From positions 33,336,760 through 33,400,759 of the forward strand of contig OX344762.1 in NCBI GenBank assembly GCA_947034895.1: a DNA stretch of 64,000 bases, in the 5' to 3' direction. The translations under genes and the position numbers were made by a program. Of this stretch, positions 50,303 to 62,345 are shown piece after piece; positions within the stretch are counted from its first letter, which is position 1; each line of letters opens with the position of its first letter. Below the pieces are notes generated by a model, which worked only from the letters and a program-made list of their open reading frames with translations, searched no databases and was not told where the DNA came from. This DNA comes from Rhytidiadelphus loreus. Its lineage: Eukaryota; Streptophyta; Bryopsida; Hypnales; Hylocomiaceae.

Positions 50303-52056
50303 AGACAAAATCTAGAGCTACATGAAAGATTTCATGTAAAATAGAAAAGAAAAGAACCTTCAATTCCCAGAAATGCCTCATACATGTTCAGCCTAGCTGC
50401 CACAGTATTTCAGGCAATCAAATCCCATCAAAGGTCATAGCTGCTGATTCATTCGTGGAACCTAGAGACAATAGGAAATAATGTATCAATGGCATCCTAG
50501 TCAATATGCGCCACTGCAAGTATCAGCATATTCACTAACATTTAACTTAGAAATGGAGACTGGCTACACTGAGGAAGTATCGATCCACATTGTCATCACG
50601 CAATTGCACTCGGCCTAAATCTATCCTCCGCCTATGACCTGCACCAACCCAGTAAATAAGGAGAGCAAGGTATACCTCATTAAAATATAATGCCATATGA
50701 ACGAAGTCGTCCCATATCAGAAGGATATTTGTGCCATAATTTCATTCAAATGTCAAATATGGGTAACCAATGTGCATCATAACATCCATAAGTGGTTCTA
50801 TGAGGAAAACCATCTTGCTCTTCATCTGACAATGTTTAAACAAACATGACATGATTTAGATTCAATCAATATGCCTACGAATGGTGTGCAACAGCATGCT
50901 ACTTCTATGTGCTCTGAAGTGCCAACCTGAGAGCTACTGTCGGGGGGCTTCCTTCTTCAAAATTCTTGAACTCCAAATGTAAGACGATGTGTCGGCAAAG
51001 AATTGGAGCATCTCGGATTCCTTGATTCTCCCTTTAATTAAAAGATGAGTCCAAGTTGTCAGGATCTTTTTTCAAGAATGCTATGGTCAACAACTTTTTC
51101 CATCTTCAATTGAGGAGAATGGTGGGAATCACTCCTTTAACAAGTCGATCAATGGCTTGGTGCTTGTCATTCGATTTCCTAACGAGGTTAGCCAGCCACA
51201 TGACAGGAAAATCGCCTAAGACAACAACTGGAACTGACCTCAGTTCACGGAGTCACAGAATAGAAATTTGCGTCAGCATTACCTCCCATAAACGAGAAAA
51301 AGATATGAAACGCAACAAATAGTAGTTCCAATTGTGTAACAAATTCGTTTGAAAAAAATTTACAAGCACGAGAGGTTATTCAGTTTGAATTACACAACCC
51401 ATAGGCAAAGTCCTGATGCTCACCGTCCGAAATGGCGTGCAAGGTCGGATCCCATATCCATAGAAATGAACTGCCACAAATTGACAAAAAAACAGCATTG
51501 AGAACCTTTGCAAAAATCAGACTCAAGATCATGATCCTAGTCAGTCCACTTATGCTCTGCCTGACCAGTGACACAAGGTAGGAAGCAATCGTCACTACCT
51601 ATACACAAAAAGAAAGACGAGAGCAATAATATTTGAAAAACTCCACATTGGCGCTAAGAATGATTCTAAAAACATCAATGTACACCCAAATGACAAAATG
51701 GGTCGAATTTATTACTCCAAGGATTCGACAAGGGATTTGCACTAGTGTTTCGTACCCTCAACATGCACAAGCGTTGCAAATATTACTAACATAACATTCC
51801 ATAACCCAGAGAATTTTTCCCTAACAATAGAACATCCCTCCTCTACCTATTTGACGCAATTTGTTTAGTTGCTTGTGTATTATATTGCAGTTCACGTATT
51901 ACTCTATAATGATGGAATGAGCAAAAATAAGTTGCATTCTCAAATTAGGAAAACAGCTGATTTCACATCCGAATGTAGGCACAGAGCCGGTGAATTATAG
52001 TGTTGAACAGGGTGTTTTTCAAAGAATGCTTTGATACCTGTATATCCTACCTGCAC

Positions 52057-52291
52057 TTGCTCCAGCCAAATTAATTTTCAACAAGTCATAGACCCTATCA
52101 GAATACACTGGAAGAAAATAACAAGAAGTCAGAGAACCCACCCTCAGAGGTGTTCGCAGCTACGTTATAATCATGTAGGAATTATCAGCATTGTCTTCAG
52201 CTGCAGCGATGTGGCCTGCCTCGCACTCCTGCAGATCACCGCAGACATTTGTAAAACCCAACCCAACTTCCAGGCTCTATACTAGAGCACA
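52057..52291. repeat. 235-bp intragenic duplication, copy 2
   Basis: Same orientation as copy 1, but placed just downstream (minus strand) of the GGDGTL exon, where the family has a different part of the protein. Confidence 0.8.
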
Positions 52292-53169
52292 GGCAGCCAG
52301 ATTAAAGAGGTCAGGGTGTATAGGAGTGAACAGCTGCTACTGAAACACAATACCTTTACTGAACAAGTCCTTGTACAGAGTCCCGTCCCCTCCCACAGCA
52401 ACCACAGCAGCAGCTCCATCTCGCACCCCCTGTTCCAGATCAAAACGCAATGATACTCAGATGCCGCACTATTTAGTTGAACATCAATACGATGTCACTT
52501 TGTATAACCAAAATTCAGCGAAATGTACCTTAAAAACAAAATTTCTCAAAAAAAAATCAAGAGCTCTGCTAAGGATTCGCTCTCAAAGTGAACTCTTAAA
52601 ACACCCCTCTCATCACTTAATAGGATCCACAGGATCTTTCTTGCCACCTCAACTGCTTGCCAAAGACCAGTGGTGAGCACCTCACGAATCTGACAAGATT
52701 TTGAGACACAGAACGAACACCGAAAGGTCCCAACCTCAGTACCCCTACAACCTAAATCCTAAAGTAAACCCTAAACCTTCCCCAAACACGAGGTGTAAGG
52801 TTAGGCTGCATTTTGTGTCGTTGCTGAAGGAAAATTGATATTTCCAGTGAATTGAAGGAAGAGTTGTGGCAACGTAATGAATGCACAGAACCTGAAGCAG
52901 TGGTGCGTACATTATGGTCTCTACCAATGCGGGTAGTCAGGTCTGTAAGCATTGGCTTCCATTGCTAGCCTGTGTGTCCATTTGCACCTACGCCCACAAA
53001 CAGAAAACTCGTTACTGCAACGCCCTGACTACTCTTTCCAATTGAGGGGCATAAGAAACAATTGCAGCATATACAAATTGGATGCTACAAGAAAACAGTT
53101 TTACTAGAGGGATTCAATACAAACACATTGTCGCGCTGCGAATTCCTGAGCTTCTTGTCCGACATTGCG

Positions 53170-53758
53170 ATGGTGAAGACGACGATCCCACACGTTGCTC
53201 ATCAAGCGCGCTGCCTTTCGTATAACTCAGCTTCGGCAATCCAATTCCAACATTGAGCAAAAAATTCCTCAGAAACTCAAGGCACTGAAAATCACTCAAA
53301 CTAAATTAACTGCAGAATTCACATGTGAATCATGTACTGATAGACATCCGTCTCCTCTGTATTGTCATCAACGTTTGCTTTTTGCCACGTGACATCTACG
53401 CATTCGTTAAGACTCGTGAGGAATCCCACGTGGATTTTCCACCCACACTCCCGCCGATCTGGGCTCCTCCTTGTACTGTGCCAATGCCAAGTGACAACCT
53501 TGGTTAAGGGTGAAGTGCATAAAATCAACTTGAATCCTAAACCAATCTTGAAAATATGTAGATGCAAGTAGTCCAAAATGTTCTAAATGTGTACATAAAT
53601 GTCAAAATCGGTTTAGGATACATCATGAAGTTGACTTCTATAGTATATTTATGTAAGTTCATAAACTTATAATTTTTCTTAAAAGTCAAGATTTTTAATT
53701 ACTAGTGTGTTAAAATAGTCTCATGTATTGATTCTGCATCTAAATATGAGGAACTTTT
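53170..53758. other. Upstream flank of the kinase pseudogene
   Basis: GC-balanced DNA to about 53500 probably contains the former promoter on the minus strand. I see no TATA box that I would defend. AT-rich repeats begin after 53570. Confidence 0.35.
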
Positions 53759-54676
53759 TTAACCCCTATAGAGCCAAATAATGTTTTTTGGTAACATAGC
53801 GATTTTGGGTAGCTCACTATGAACATAATTATTTTTCACACCACATGTGCCCGAGGAGTAACTCTAAGGTGCAAAAAAATTCATAGTTTTTGGCTACATG
53901 GTTAAAAAGTTATTGTATGATATGTAATTTTCAGCAATCTACGGGCAAACTAAGTAGCTCAAAAAAATTCTTAGAAAATCACCTTTTTAAGAAACAAAAA
54001 TATTATATTATTTTTTTAGATTTATATATACATAGAAAGCTTTGAATCATTCCTTTTTTTATTGATGAATGAAAAGTTAAGAGGAGTTTTAATTTGTAGG
54101 CAATCATGGATTCTCTACTCTAAAATAAACTTTGAAGTCCTTTACTTATTTCAATTCTCAATATTTCTGCAATAAAATCATAGGATATAAATTGTTTATT
54201 ACAACATTACAACCATTGGGATTGGCATTTTTCAAATTCATAAATAAAGTCTCAACAATTTAGTCTTTTGAATCATTATCTATTTCTCTCTTATTTTATT
54301 TTTCTTATATGTTGTACAATTCCAAATGATCTAAATTTTTTCAAGCATTTAGCCAACTTGCCTTGAAGAATGAATCTAGAGAAGCACCACCATTTTGGAT
54401 ATTTTTTCATACAAATGTGACATTGTGAAGTACAACTGTCCAGTTTTTTGCAGGGCCTCCAAAAAGATTTTTGTTACTTCAAATACTAATATCTTGCAAT
54501 TTACATGGTGAAAATTTCTTAATTTTTTTTCACATCTTCTCAAACCAGCTTACTATAAGATCCTATGGTTACATGTGTCTAAAAAAAATTTATTTCTAAA
54601 ATTTGATACTTGTATCAGAATTGGCAATTTTAGAGCATTTTTGGTGAAAACATAGTCCAAATCATTTAGGGGTTAA
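53759..54676. mobile_element. piggyBac-like non-autonomous element, 918 bp
   Basis: TTAA at 53759-53762 is followed by CCCCTATAGAGCCAAA. The right end reads GTCCAAATCATTTAGGGG and then TTAA at 54673-54676. It is homologous along its whole length to 10862-11786. No transposase frame. Confidence 0.65.
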
Positions 54677-54687
54677 TTACCATCCAT

Positions 54688-55246
54688 TTAACCCCTAAAT
54701 GATTTGGACTATATTTTCACCAAAAATGCTCCAAAAATGCCATTTTTAGTACAAGTACCAAATTTTAGAAAAAAAAATCATTTTTAGATATATATAAACA
54801 TAGGATCTTATAGTAAATTGGTTTGAGAAGATGTGGAAAAAAATTAAGAAATTTTCACCATGTAAATTGCAAGATATTAGTGTTTGAAGTAACAAAAATC
54901 TTTTGGGAGGCCGTGCAAAAAAACTGGACAGCTGCACTTCACAATGTCACATTTGTATGAAAAAATATCCAAAATGGTGGTGCTTCTCTAGATTCATTCT
55001 TCAAGGCAAGTTGGCTAAATGCTTGAAAAAATTTAGATCATTTGGAATTGTACAACATATAAGAAAAAAATAATAAGTAGAAAGAAGTAGAGAATGATTC
55101 ATAAGACTAAATTGTTGAGACTTTATTTATGAATTTGAAAAATGCCAATCCCAATGGTTGTAATGTTGTAATAAACAATTTACATCCTATGATTTTATTG
55201 CAAAAATATTGAGAATTGAAATAAGTAAAGGACCTCAAAGTTTGTC
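54688..55246. mobile_element. Truncated inverted copy of the 918-bp element
   Basis: It begins TTAACCCCTAAATGATTTGG and is the reverse complement of 54128-54676 with few differences. Only 11 bases separate its TTAA from that of the left copy. The match stops near 55246, so the far end is missing. The pair forms a palindrome of about 1.1 kb. Confidence 0.7.
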
Positions 55247-55279
55247 CTTTCACCTTAATTATTGTAAGGTAGAAGGATC

Positions 55280-55553
55280 CAAGGCTTTTATTTTCATTTT
55301 TTAAGAATAGCCACAATGGCGATTTAAAATGTTATAGTGGTGCTCCAAATTTCAACATTCATCCACATATTGGATAGAAAATATCACATGAGTACATATT
55401 ACTTGTCAATTTGATAGTTTTCATCCAACTTTTTTTTTAATGTGAAATTTTCTGGCAATTTCATCCAAGTTTTTTAGCGTTTTTTTAAATGTTTTTTAGC
55501 TAGATTTTTTTTCCTGGTGCAAACTAGCACTAGAAAGCCAAAAAAAAGCCCTG
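55280..55553. mobile_element. hAT-like non-autonomous element, left copy
   Basis: It starts CAAGGCTTTTATTTTC and ends AAAAAAAGCCCTG, a short terminal inverted repeat. The 8-base sequence GAAGGATC lies directly outside both ends (55272-55279, 55554-55561), a perfect target duplication of the length hAT elements make. It is the inverted relative of 59262-59552. Confidence 0.65.
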
Positions 55554-55561
55554 GAAGGATC

Positions 55562-57434
55562 CATTGTGAACCCTTCGGTCCTTCACATTTTGGGATACTT
55601 GTCAAACAAATTTACAATCCTCCCATTTCAACAAATTAGGGAATATTTGACATATAATTTAGTCAACTCATTTTTGTGAAAATGAATATACATTATCGGT
55701 GATCAAAGTAAAAATATATAGCATTCATTGTTATCCTTGAAGATAGACTATCCTCGTCCATTTGACTTTGTTGATTCCAAACACTTTTTTATGATAATCT
55801 AAAAGCGTTCCTCAATATTGAATGAGAAATTTTGTGTGAAGTGTATGAATTGCAATGTTGAATGTTGTGTTCAATTGAAATAATAAAATTGTCACTCTTC
55901 AACCCATTTCCATACTATGGATATTAATTTGTCATGATTTGAATGTGAATACAATTTTCAATACAATTGGTTACAATAAAGCAAAATTGGATACATGAGT
56001 AGAGGTTACAAATGGGCTAGGGGCCATTTGGATATATCTATCTTACTAGTGTATCACTCAAGTTGACTTGGTTGCAACATAGGTCAAATTCTTCTCTTTT
56101 TTCTTGTATCATTTTCTCAATATTAATTGAATTAAGGTAAGTGTTCTACAAAACTAACCTTGTTGCAAAATCAACCACTTCAAAATTCTTGCTTGAAATG
56201 TATATCTATTGAACATCAAAGATTGTGATTGCTTTAGAATTAATTTATAATTAGCAATTAATAATTTAATAATTTATTCATATGGTGTCCAATTCTTATA
56301 ATGAAAGAATCTCTTAAATTTTCTTTAAATTTTCAACAAGATCCAACAAAATTTTATAACATTCTAATAATAAAAGCCATGTTCATGTGTGTATGTGCTT
56401 GCTTGGTGGTATAGTTACCTTAGTCTAGTTGGGGGTTGCAAAGAATCTCATACTAGTGGAGCCTCATAATTCACATTTTGACTTAAAAAACCCCAGACAA
56501 TAATAGATTGCAGTAGCAATTCTTTCTTGTTCTCTGATGTAAAATACGTACACCTACAATCACCACGCACTACTCAAAATGAAACACCCACTCTTAGACT
56601 AAAAATGTCCCCAAAAGCTTTATATACAAATGTACACAAAACATGAGAGTCAATGAGATCCCAGTGATGTTTTTTGGTACATCTACAAACAATAAAAATT
56701 ACAATTCATTTGTAATTTATTCATACATTGTCCAAAATATGCATGCTAAAGTACTTTTGAATCCTCTTTTAGTTGCCAATAAGATCCAATAAAAATAATT
56801 TCTGTTTAATAGTAAAAATTGTATTCAATTGTTACTAGTGATGATTATAGTTGCACAACCTCAATGATAACTTAGTCTCTATTGCCAGCTAGTAATATGT
56901 GCCTTCAAATTTTAGAATACTATGCAATATTGAATCTTGTTGATTTCATTTCCCTTACATTGAAATTTGGTTTCTTGAATCTCAGGATATCATGCAATAG
57001 TACATGGAAGAAAGTTTTGTCCCTCTTCAATGCCATTTTCATATACATTTGTATCATATAAGATGTCCTATATTATGTGCACCTAATCTAGTCTCTTATC
57101 AGTAAGTGAAAGGGGATTCCAACGCACTTTAGCATGCAATATCTAGACCCCGTTGATATGAATAAGTTTTGAAAGTTCAAAGTATTGTTGTATATACACC
57201 AAAAATTGAGACTAGATTCTCTTAGATCCTTAGGTTTTGGTTGTGTCCATCTTGTGTCATCACTATCTAGTTCTAGTTTTATTGTGCTTTATTTTCATCC
57301 ACATCCACATGATTGGCATTCTAGGCATCCCTTAAATCAATTCAAAACTTTTGGCAGGTTGAGGTAAAACTGAATTTGTAAAGATTGAATATGAAAATGT
57401 TGTTGAAGATCTAGTAAATTAAGGTAAATTACCC
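55562..57434. other. AT-rich intergenic DNA
   Basis: No gene and no complete element were recognised in this stretch. Confidence 0.45.
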
Positions 57435-57563
57435 CCATTACGGCCAAAATGGGAGCAAACCCATTGTGGGCAAAATTGTAATGGTAGTGTACATTGAAGT
57501 TCTAAAATGTACACCACCATTACAATTTGTCCACAATAGGCTTGCTACCATTTTGCATTGTGG
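57435..57563. repeat. 130-bp foldback
   Basis: The left arm CCATTACGGCCAAAATGGGA and onward is mirrored by the right arm around a centre near 57500. Arms are about 58 bases at roughly 85 per cent match. The innermost stem is AATGTACACC-like. Confidence 0.6.
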
Positions 57564-57929
57564 TTAGAATTTGGAGTCTGCCCTCATGCCATTTCTCAAA
57601 TTTTTCAAATTTTTTCCCACACAAAGATAAGTGTGAGAAATAAAAAGAGCAATTGAAATTTTATTTTTCAGACAAAGTGTGAATTAGTAATGTATTTTTG
57701 AAGTGATCTTCCCAACGTGGTCTATAGGCTGCCCCATAACCAACAAAAAGTGTACCCAATATGCTCATCTTAACCACCTAAAGTGGTCACAATAATTTCT
57801 AATGTAGAATGCCATGAAAAGTAACTTCTAACAATGATTTAAAGCATCTTCATGGTGGGGCACCAAAGGGAGACAACACAAGGAAAGCTTCCTACGGTGG
57901 AGCAAACTTGTGGTTAATACATTATCAAT

Positions 57930-58556
57930 TAAAATTGAGTTTTAGATGAGAAGAAGCATTCATTATATACATATGAGGTAGTAGGATGTAGAACAACCCA
58001 TGTGAGATAATGTAAATTAGAGTTAGTAGGAACTCAACTGCTCATAGTTAAGTCAAATGTAGGTTTTGTTTTTTTAATAAATTTTCAAACCTCATTTAGG
58101 CATAGTAGAAAAAAAAAGTTCAAAACACTTTGAACTAAGAGAAGTTGGTAAATGAAGATAAATTTCATTTCCAAAAATCCGTTTGAGATTTAGAATCTCC
58201 GATCAAAAGTTATAGACAATTATTTTGAGAGAGGGGTTGGAAGGGAATTATTTTTTACAATTTCAAACTTCCTCTCTCAAATCTGTCCATATATTTTGAT
58301 TGGAGGTTCTAAATCTCAAACAAATTTTTGGAAATGAAAGTTATCTTCATTTACTAACTTTTCTTAGTTCAAAGTGTTTTGAAAAAAAAAATCTACCATG
58401 CCTAAATGAGGTTTGAAGTTCTATTGAAAAACAAAACCTACTTTTGACTTAACTATGAGCGGTTGAGCTCCTACTAATTCTAATTTACATTATCCCACAT
58501 GGGTTGTTCTACATCCTACCACTTCATATGTATATAAAGAGTTTCTTACTCAATTC
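57930..58556. repeat. Long foldback with ~300-bp arms
   Basis: The stretch from about 57930 to 58236 is the reverse complement of about 58266-58556, with a spacer of around 30 bases. Shared landmarks are GTAGGATGTAGAACAACCCA on the left and TGGGTTGTTCTACATCCTAC on the right. A diverged copy of the whole structure is at 61870-62345. A transcript would form a long duplex. Confidence 0.8.
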
Positions 58557-59261
58557 TAGTCTCAAGGTAAGATGGAGATATTTTTCAACAAATATGAGAT
58601 GGTTGGTGGATTTAATTATCTTATTTAATTGAAAGCAATTTTTTGTGATTTTGGCCCCGGTCTACAACTACACTTACCAAATGCCCATTTGGCACCCCTT
58701 TTTGGCGAGTCTGCTGTGGGAATGCTCTTACATTGAAAAAGTTGGGTGTTCCTAATGTGGTCACTAATCACTCCATGAATGTCAGGTTAGATATTGATTG
58801 TGGTCTGATAAAATCATTATGGAGTCATGAGGTGTCCACTATGAGTGATCTGACCGTTGTGGGCTGTTTTACCTTACTTGATTGCAGATTTTTCTTTTTT
58901 TTTTCCTTCTTCTTCTTGAGCTTCTACATCATCTTCATCTTCGACATGATTCAGACTCATGAAAGCATACTGTCTGTATTTACGAAACACATCATCTCAG
59001 GTAGCCATTTCCTTGTGTGATGTACTTGCAAGACTTTTCAGGTACAAGTTTCACTTCCAATCTCTGAATCATCATTCATTGGATTGGATTGTGCCACCAG
59101 TCTTCTCAACTCTTCACAACTTGTATGGCTATACTGAATGTCTTTGCACGTGTGTACCACGCTTCTTTGACTCTGAAAGCTTTACTCTATGCCTTTGGCA
59201 GTATATGCAATTCCATCTCAAAGATGACTATGTTAAGGTGTTTTTTTCAAGGCTCTGATAT
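58557..59261. other. Non-repetitive stretch, no supported gene
   Basis: 58720-59240 is less AT-rich than its neighbours, and two frames (58733-59020, 59089-59391) are open, but neither shows a domain. The second runs into the element at 59262, so it cannot be an intact gene. Confidence 0.35.
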
Positions 59262-59552
59262 GAGGGCTTTTTTTTGGCTTTTTGGTGACAGATTGCACCC
59301 GAAAAATAATCTGGCTAAAAAATGGCAGAAAAATGCCTCCAAAAAATGGATGAAATCGTCAAAAAAATTCAACAAAAAAAATCTTGGATGAAATTGTCAG
59401 ATTGTGAATGAAAACCAAATTATAGACATGTGATATGTGCTAATCTGATATTTTCTATCCAATATGTGAATGAATGTTGAAATTTGGAGCACCACTGTAA
59501 CACTTTATATTGCCACTTTGGCACTTCTTAGATAATGAAAAAAAAAGCCCTG
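59262..59552. mobile_element. hAT-like non-autonomous element, right copy
   Basis: Ends AGGGCTTTTTTTTGGC and AAAAAAAAGCCCTG, with near-identical 8-base flanks TCTGATAT (59254-59261) and TGTGATAT (59553-59560). It is homologous, inverted, to 55280-55553. The two matching flank pairs show they are separate insertions rather than the two ends of one 4-kb transposon. Confidence 0.6.
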
Positions 59553-59560
59553 TGTGATAT

Positions 59561-61869
59561 ATGCAGATTGTGCTTATGAGATACAGTGTGACTCACTTTC
59601 ATCAAAATGAAGTATGTTGAAAAAAATCAATAATTTTGGCAATGAAAACAAACATATGGATTGCATTAAATTTGGTGTTTTTTTTGTGGGTCTTTATCAT
59701 GCCCTTGGCAGCTGTCGGTATCTTCAGTCAGTATCCTTTTGTTGGTCTTCAGTATCCTGCCAGTCATTATGAAAGTGAAGAATCATTATTTTGCAATCCT
59801 TTACCCATTTCCCATCACCTATTACAGTGTAGAGATGATCTTCAGTTATATTTGACTTTGTACTTGTGTATCTCTACCACACAGAAATTGCAGATTTTAT
59901 TTCCTCGTGCTTTACGGACGAGGAAATGAGCACGTTGAACAATTTTTGATGCAGCAACATTAAGTTAGAGCATCTCCACCAACAAATGGTCGTGTCCATG
60001 CAACAATGAAGGTCCTGCCTCTAAGCTAAAAGCGACCATTTAAGGACTGGTCCACCTTTTCATAGGCTTCCATAGATAGAAATGTTTTTTGATCATTTTT
60101 CAAAAAGAAGAAAAATAGATATGGACCCTAACACAAGTAGTTTTGTATTTTTTCAAGCATTTTTGAATTACTTATAAATTTTCAAAGATTCAGGGCATAG
60201 GCACCTATTTGTGACCATAGGTCTCCCAAAATTTGTCCTCTTGCAACTTATAAAGAGATGTGCAAAAATCAAAGGCAATGATTGACCCTTGCAATAGAAA
60301 AATAATTTTTCCTTAATGCATTCAATTGCTATAGTGGTCCATTTAAGAATCACCCCATGATCTCCATTCTCCACCCAAAAATAGGGGCGGTTTGAAGAAG
60401 GTGTGCGCTTTTAGAGCATACTACCTTAGTTGAAGTGTTGGGATGGAAATTTGAAGTGCCGTGCGTGGAAAATCTACAAAGTTTCCAACTAGTGGAGAGG
60501 AGGAAGAAGGCCGGATATCCTAAACTCCTTGCTAGGTTAGTATTATGTAGCCTAGTAGAGCTACTCTTACATGCTACAATTCTATAAATTTCAATAATTT
60601 AATTATTTTTTTATTTAATTGTTTCATGAAATTCATCTATATGCATCTTGCAATTGAGGGATAAACGGTGCAATTTTTGGCGGTATTTGAAGGCATCTTA
60701 AGATTTCATATAATTTAGGTTTCATTTTATGAGGTTGAGATGCATGGCAAAAAAAAAAGAAATTTTCAAAATCCATGATTGAAGTGTCATAATTAAAGCT
60801 AGGACTATTTTAGGGCCATTTTGTGTCATTTCATCCACATTTGGGCCTTGAATAGACACCTATTTCCATCATGTTACATGATGCAACCATTGAGACTTAC
60901 ATTAGTGTAGAAAAATTAAATATCAAGTGGTGTCCATTTTTTGCAGTCCTGGCACTTAGGGCTTAATCTTAGTTTTTTTGTTGTCATGGTTACTTTTAAG
61001 ATATGAAATAAGGGTAGAAATTGATGTGAAGAGTTTGAGAATGTGTATATGAATAAAGTAACACAAGGGCATTGCAATCAAGAAGTGAAAGTAACTAGTA
61101 GCACAAAGAGAAGCAAAGCCCTAGTTTATGAATCTTTTCATCACAAAAGATGATCACAAAAGGAAGTTGTAGCTTAGCACCAATAAGAATGTAGCTTTTG
61201 CAACAATGTAGTATTTTAAAAGCCAAATTTGTTTTTTCCAAAAAAATGTCTACAACATTATTACAAATCCATGTTTCTGTTTTTTATATCATAATGATGA
61301 CCTTAAACCATTTATTAGTACATCTTCTCTAAATAATTATTTGCAACGCTCCATATACTCTAAACAACGATAAACTCCAAAAATCATTGAAAAATTTGTG
61401 GGGCAATACGACATGTGTATAATTTATCAATTTTGAACAAATATAAAGTGCAAGTATTGTTGAACCCTAGCACTTAATCTCCATTGATTCAAAAGCACCT
61501 TAACTCTAAAATTCTTTGACTATATTTCACCAAAGTACACTCCAAATGGAACATTTTGATGGCAAAGGCCCATCAAAAATGACAAATGAAATCTTGTTGC
61601 ATCTTATTGTAAAATCTAGTGGAAAACTACTTCATTGTATTGTACTAAAAAAATGGAAGGTTTTAATTGCACAAATTGCAAGATTATAGCATTTGAAGTT
61701 GAAAAAAATGTTTTTTTGGGGCATCCAAATTTCAAGCAACATGTATTTGGGGAGGCTTTTGCACAAGTTAATTTCACCTTTTTCTTGAACTTTTCTTGCT
61801 CTTTTTGTGTATCAAACTTTGGCAAACTTGATCAATCTATGTCAAAGCTGAAGGAGGTAAAATAAACCA
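59561..61869. other. AT-rich intergenic DNA
   Basis: It contains copy 3 of the TAGGCACCTATTT repeat (60035-60300). A hairpin TTTCCTCGT / ACGAGGAAA sits at about 59900-59927. An ATG-initiated 95-codon frame at 59642-59929 has a hydrophobic N-terminus but no other support. Confidence 0.45.
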
Positions 61870-62345
61870 TATGGAATGTGTAAATTATAATTACTAGGAG
61901 CTCAATTGCTCATAGTTAAGTGAAAAGTAGAAATTGTGTTCAAATTAGAATTTCAAGCTTTGTTTTCGCATAGTAGAATAACTTCTTTTTTAAAACCTTG
62001 AATTGGAAAAAGGTGTGAAATCAAGCTAAATTTCATCTTCAAAAATCTGTTTGAGATTTTGATTCTCTTATAAAAAATTATGGACAAATTTGAAAGGGTT
62101 GGAAGGGACATTTTCTTTGACATTTTCAAACATTTTCAAACATCCTCTCTGAGTTTTGTCCATAAATTTTTTTGGAGGTTCATTATGAAGAAAAAAAATT
62201 TGGAAGAGAAATTTATCTTTATTTACCACCTTTTTTATTCAAGATGTTTTTCAATTAGTTATTCTACAAAGCCAAAATGAGGTCTAAAATTATACTTTGA
62301 ACACAATTCCTACATTTTGACAATGAGCAGTTAAGCTCTCATCTT
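61870..62345. repeat. Diverged copy of the long foldback
   Basis: It shares landmarks with 57930-58556: GGAGCTCAATTGCTCATAGT on the left, GAGCAGTTAAGCTC on the right, and a GTTTGAGATTT-type inner stem. Arms of about 210 bases are still largely complementary but have more mismatches. Confidence 0.6.

Larger units (their letters stand above)
49031..53165 (-). pseudogene. Decayed lipid kinase gene (diacylglycerol kinase / LCBK2-like family)
   Basis: Minus-strand pieces follow the family order. 53165-53105 is a start exon with VFVLNPS. 52987-52885 continues SANGHTG, then meets an in-frame TAG (52965-52967) before QWKPMLTDL. 52429-52354 carries the nucleotide-binding motif AVGGDGTL. 51470-51424 reads MGSDLARHFG, where the family has GTGSDFARTFG. 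51178-51133 reads NDKHQAIDRLVKG. 50638-50548 reads RRIDLGRV and later RYFLSVAS, then a stop. 49947-49825 is intact: EGQWTVIPKVTVTCVGNAK. About 49150-49031 holds the C-terminal SVQSLE / EVENV and VYVQA segments, broken by an 8-bp duplication and a further frame change. Functional relatives phosphorylate lipid substrates such as sphingoid bases or diacylglycerol. Several independent lesions make a working product unlikely. Confidence 0.75.

Noticed and set aside
55280..59552. One 4.3-kb transposon with 280-bp terminal inverted repeats
   Set aside because: Each arm has its own short ends and its own 8-base target duplication, so they are two separate insertions.
59642..59929. 95-codon ATG frame with a hydrophobic, signal-peptide-like start
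   Set aside because: It lies among transposon fragments, has no cysteine pattern or family resemblance, and hydrophobic starts arise easily from T-rich DNA.
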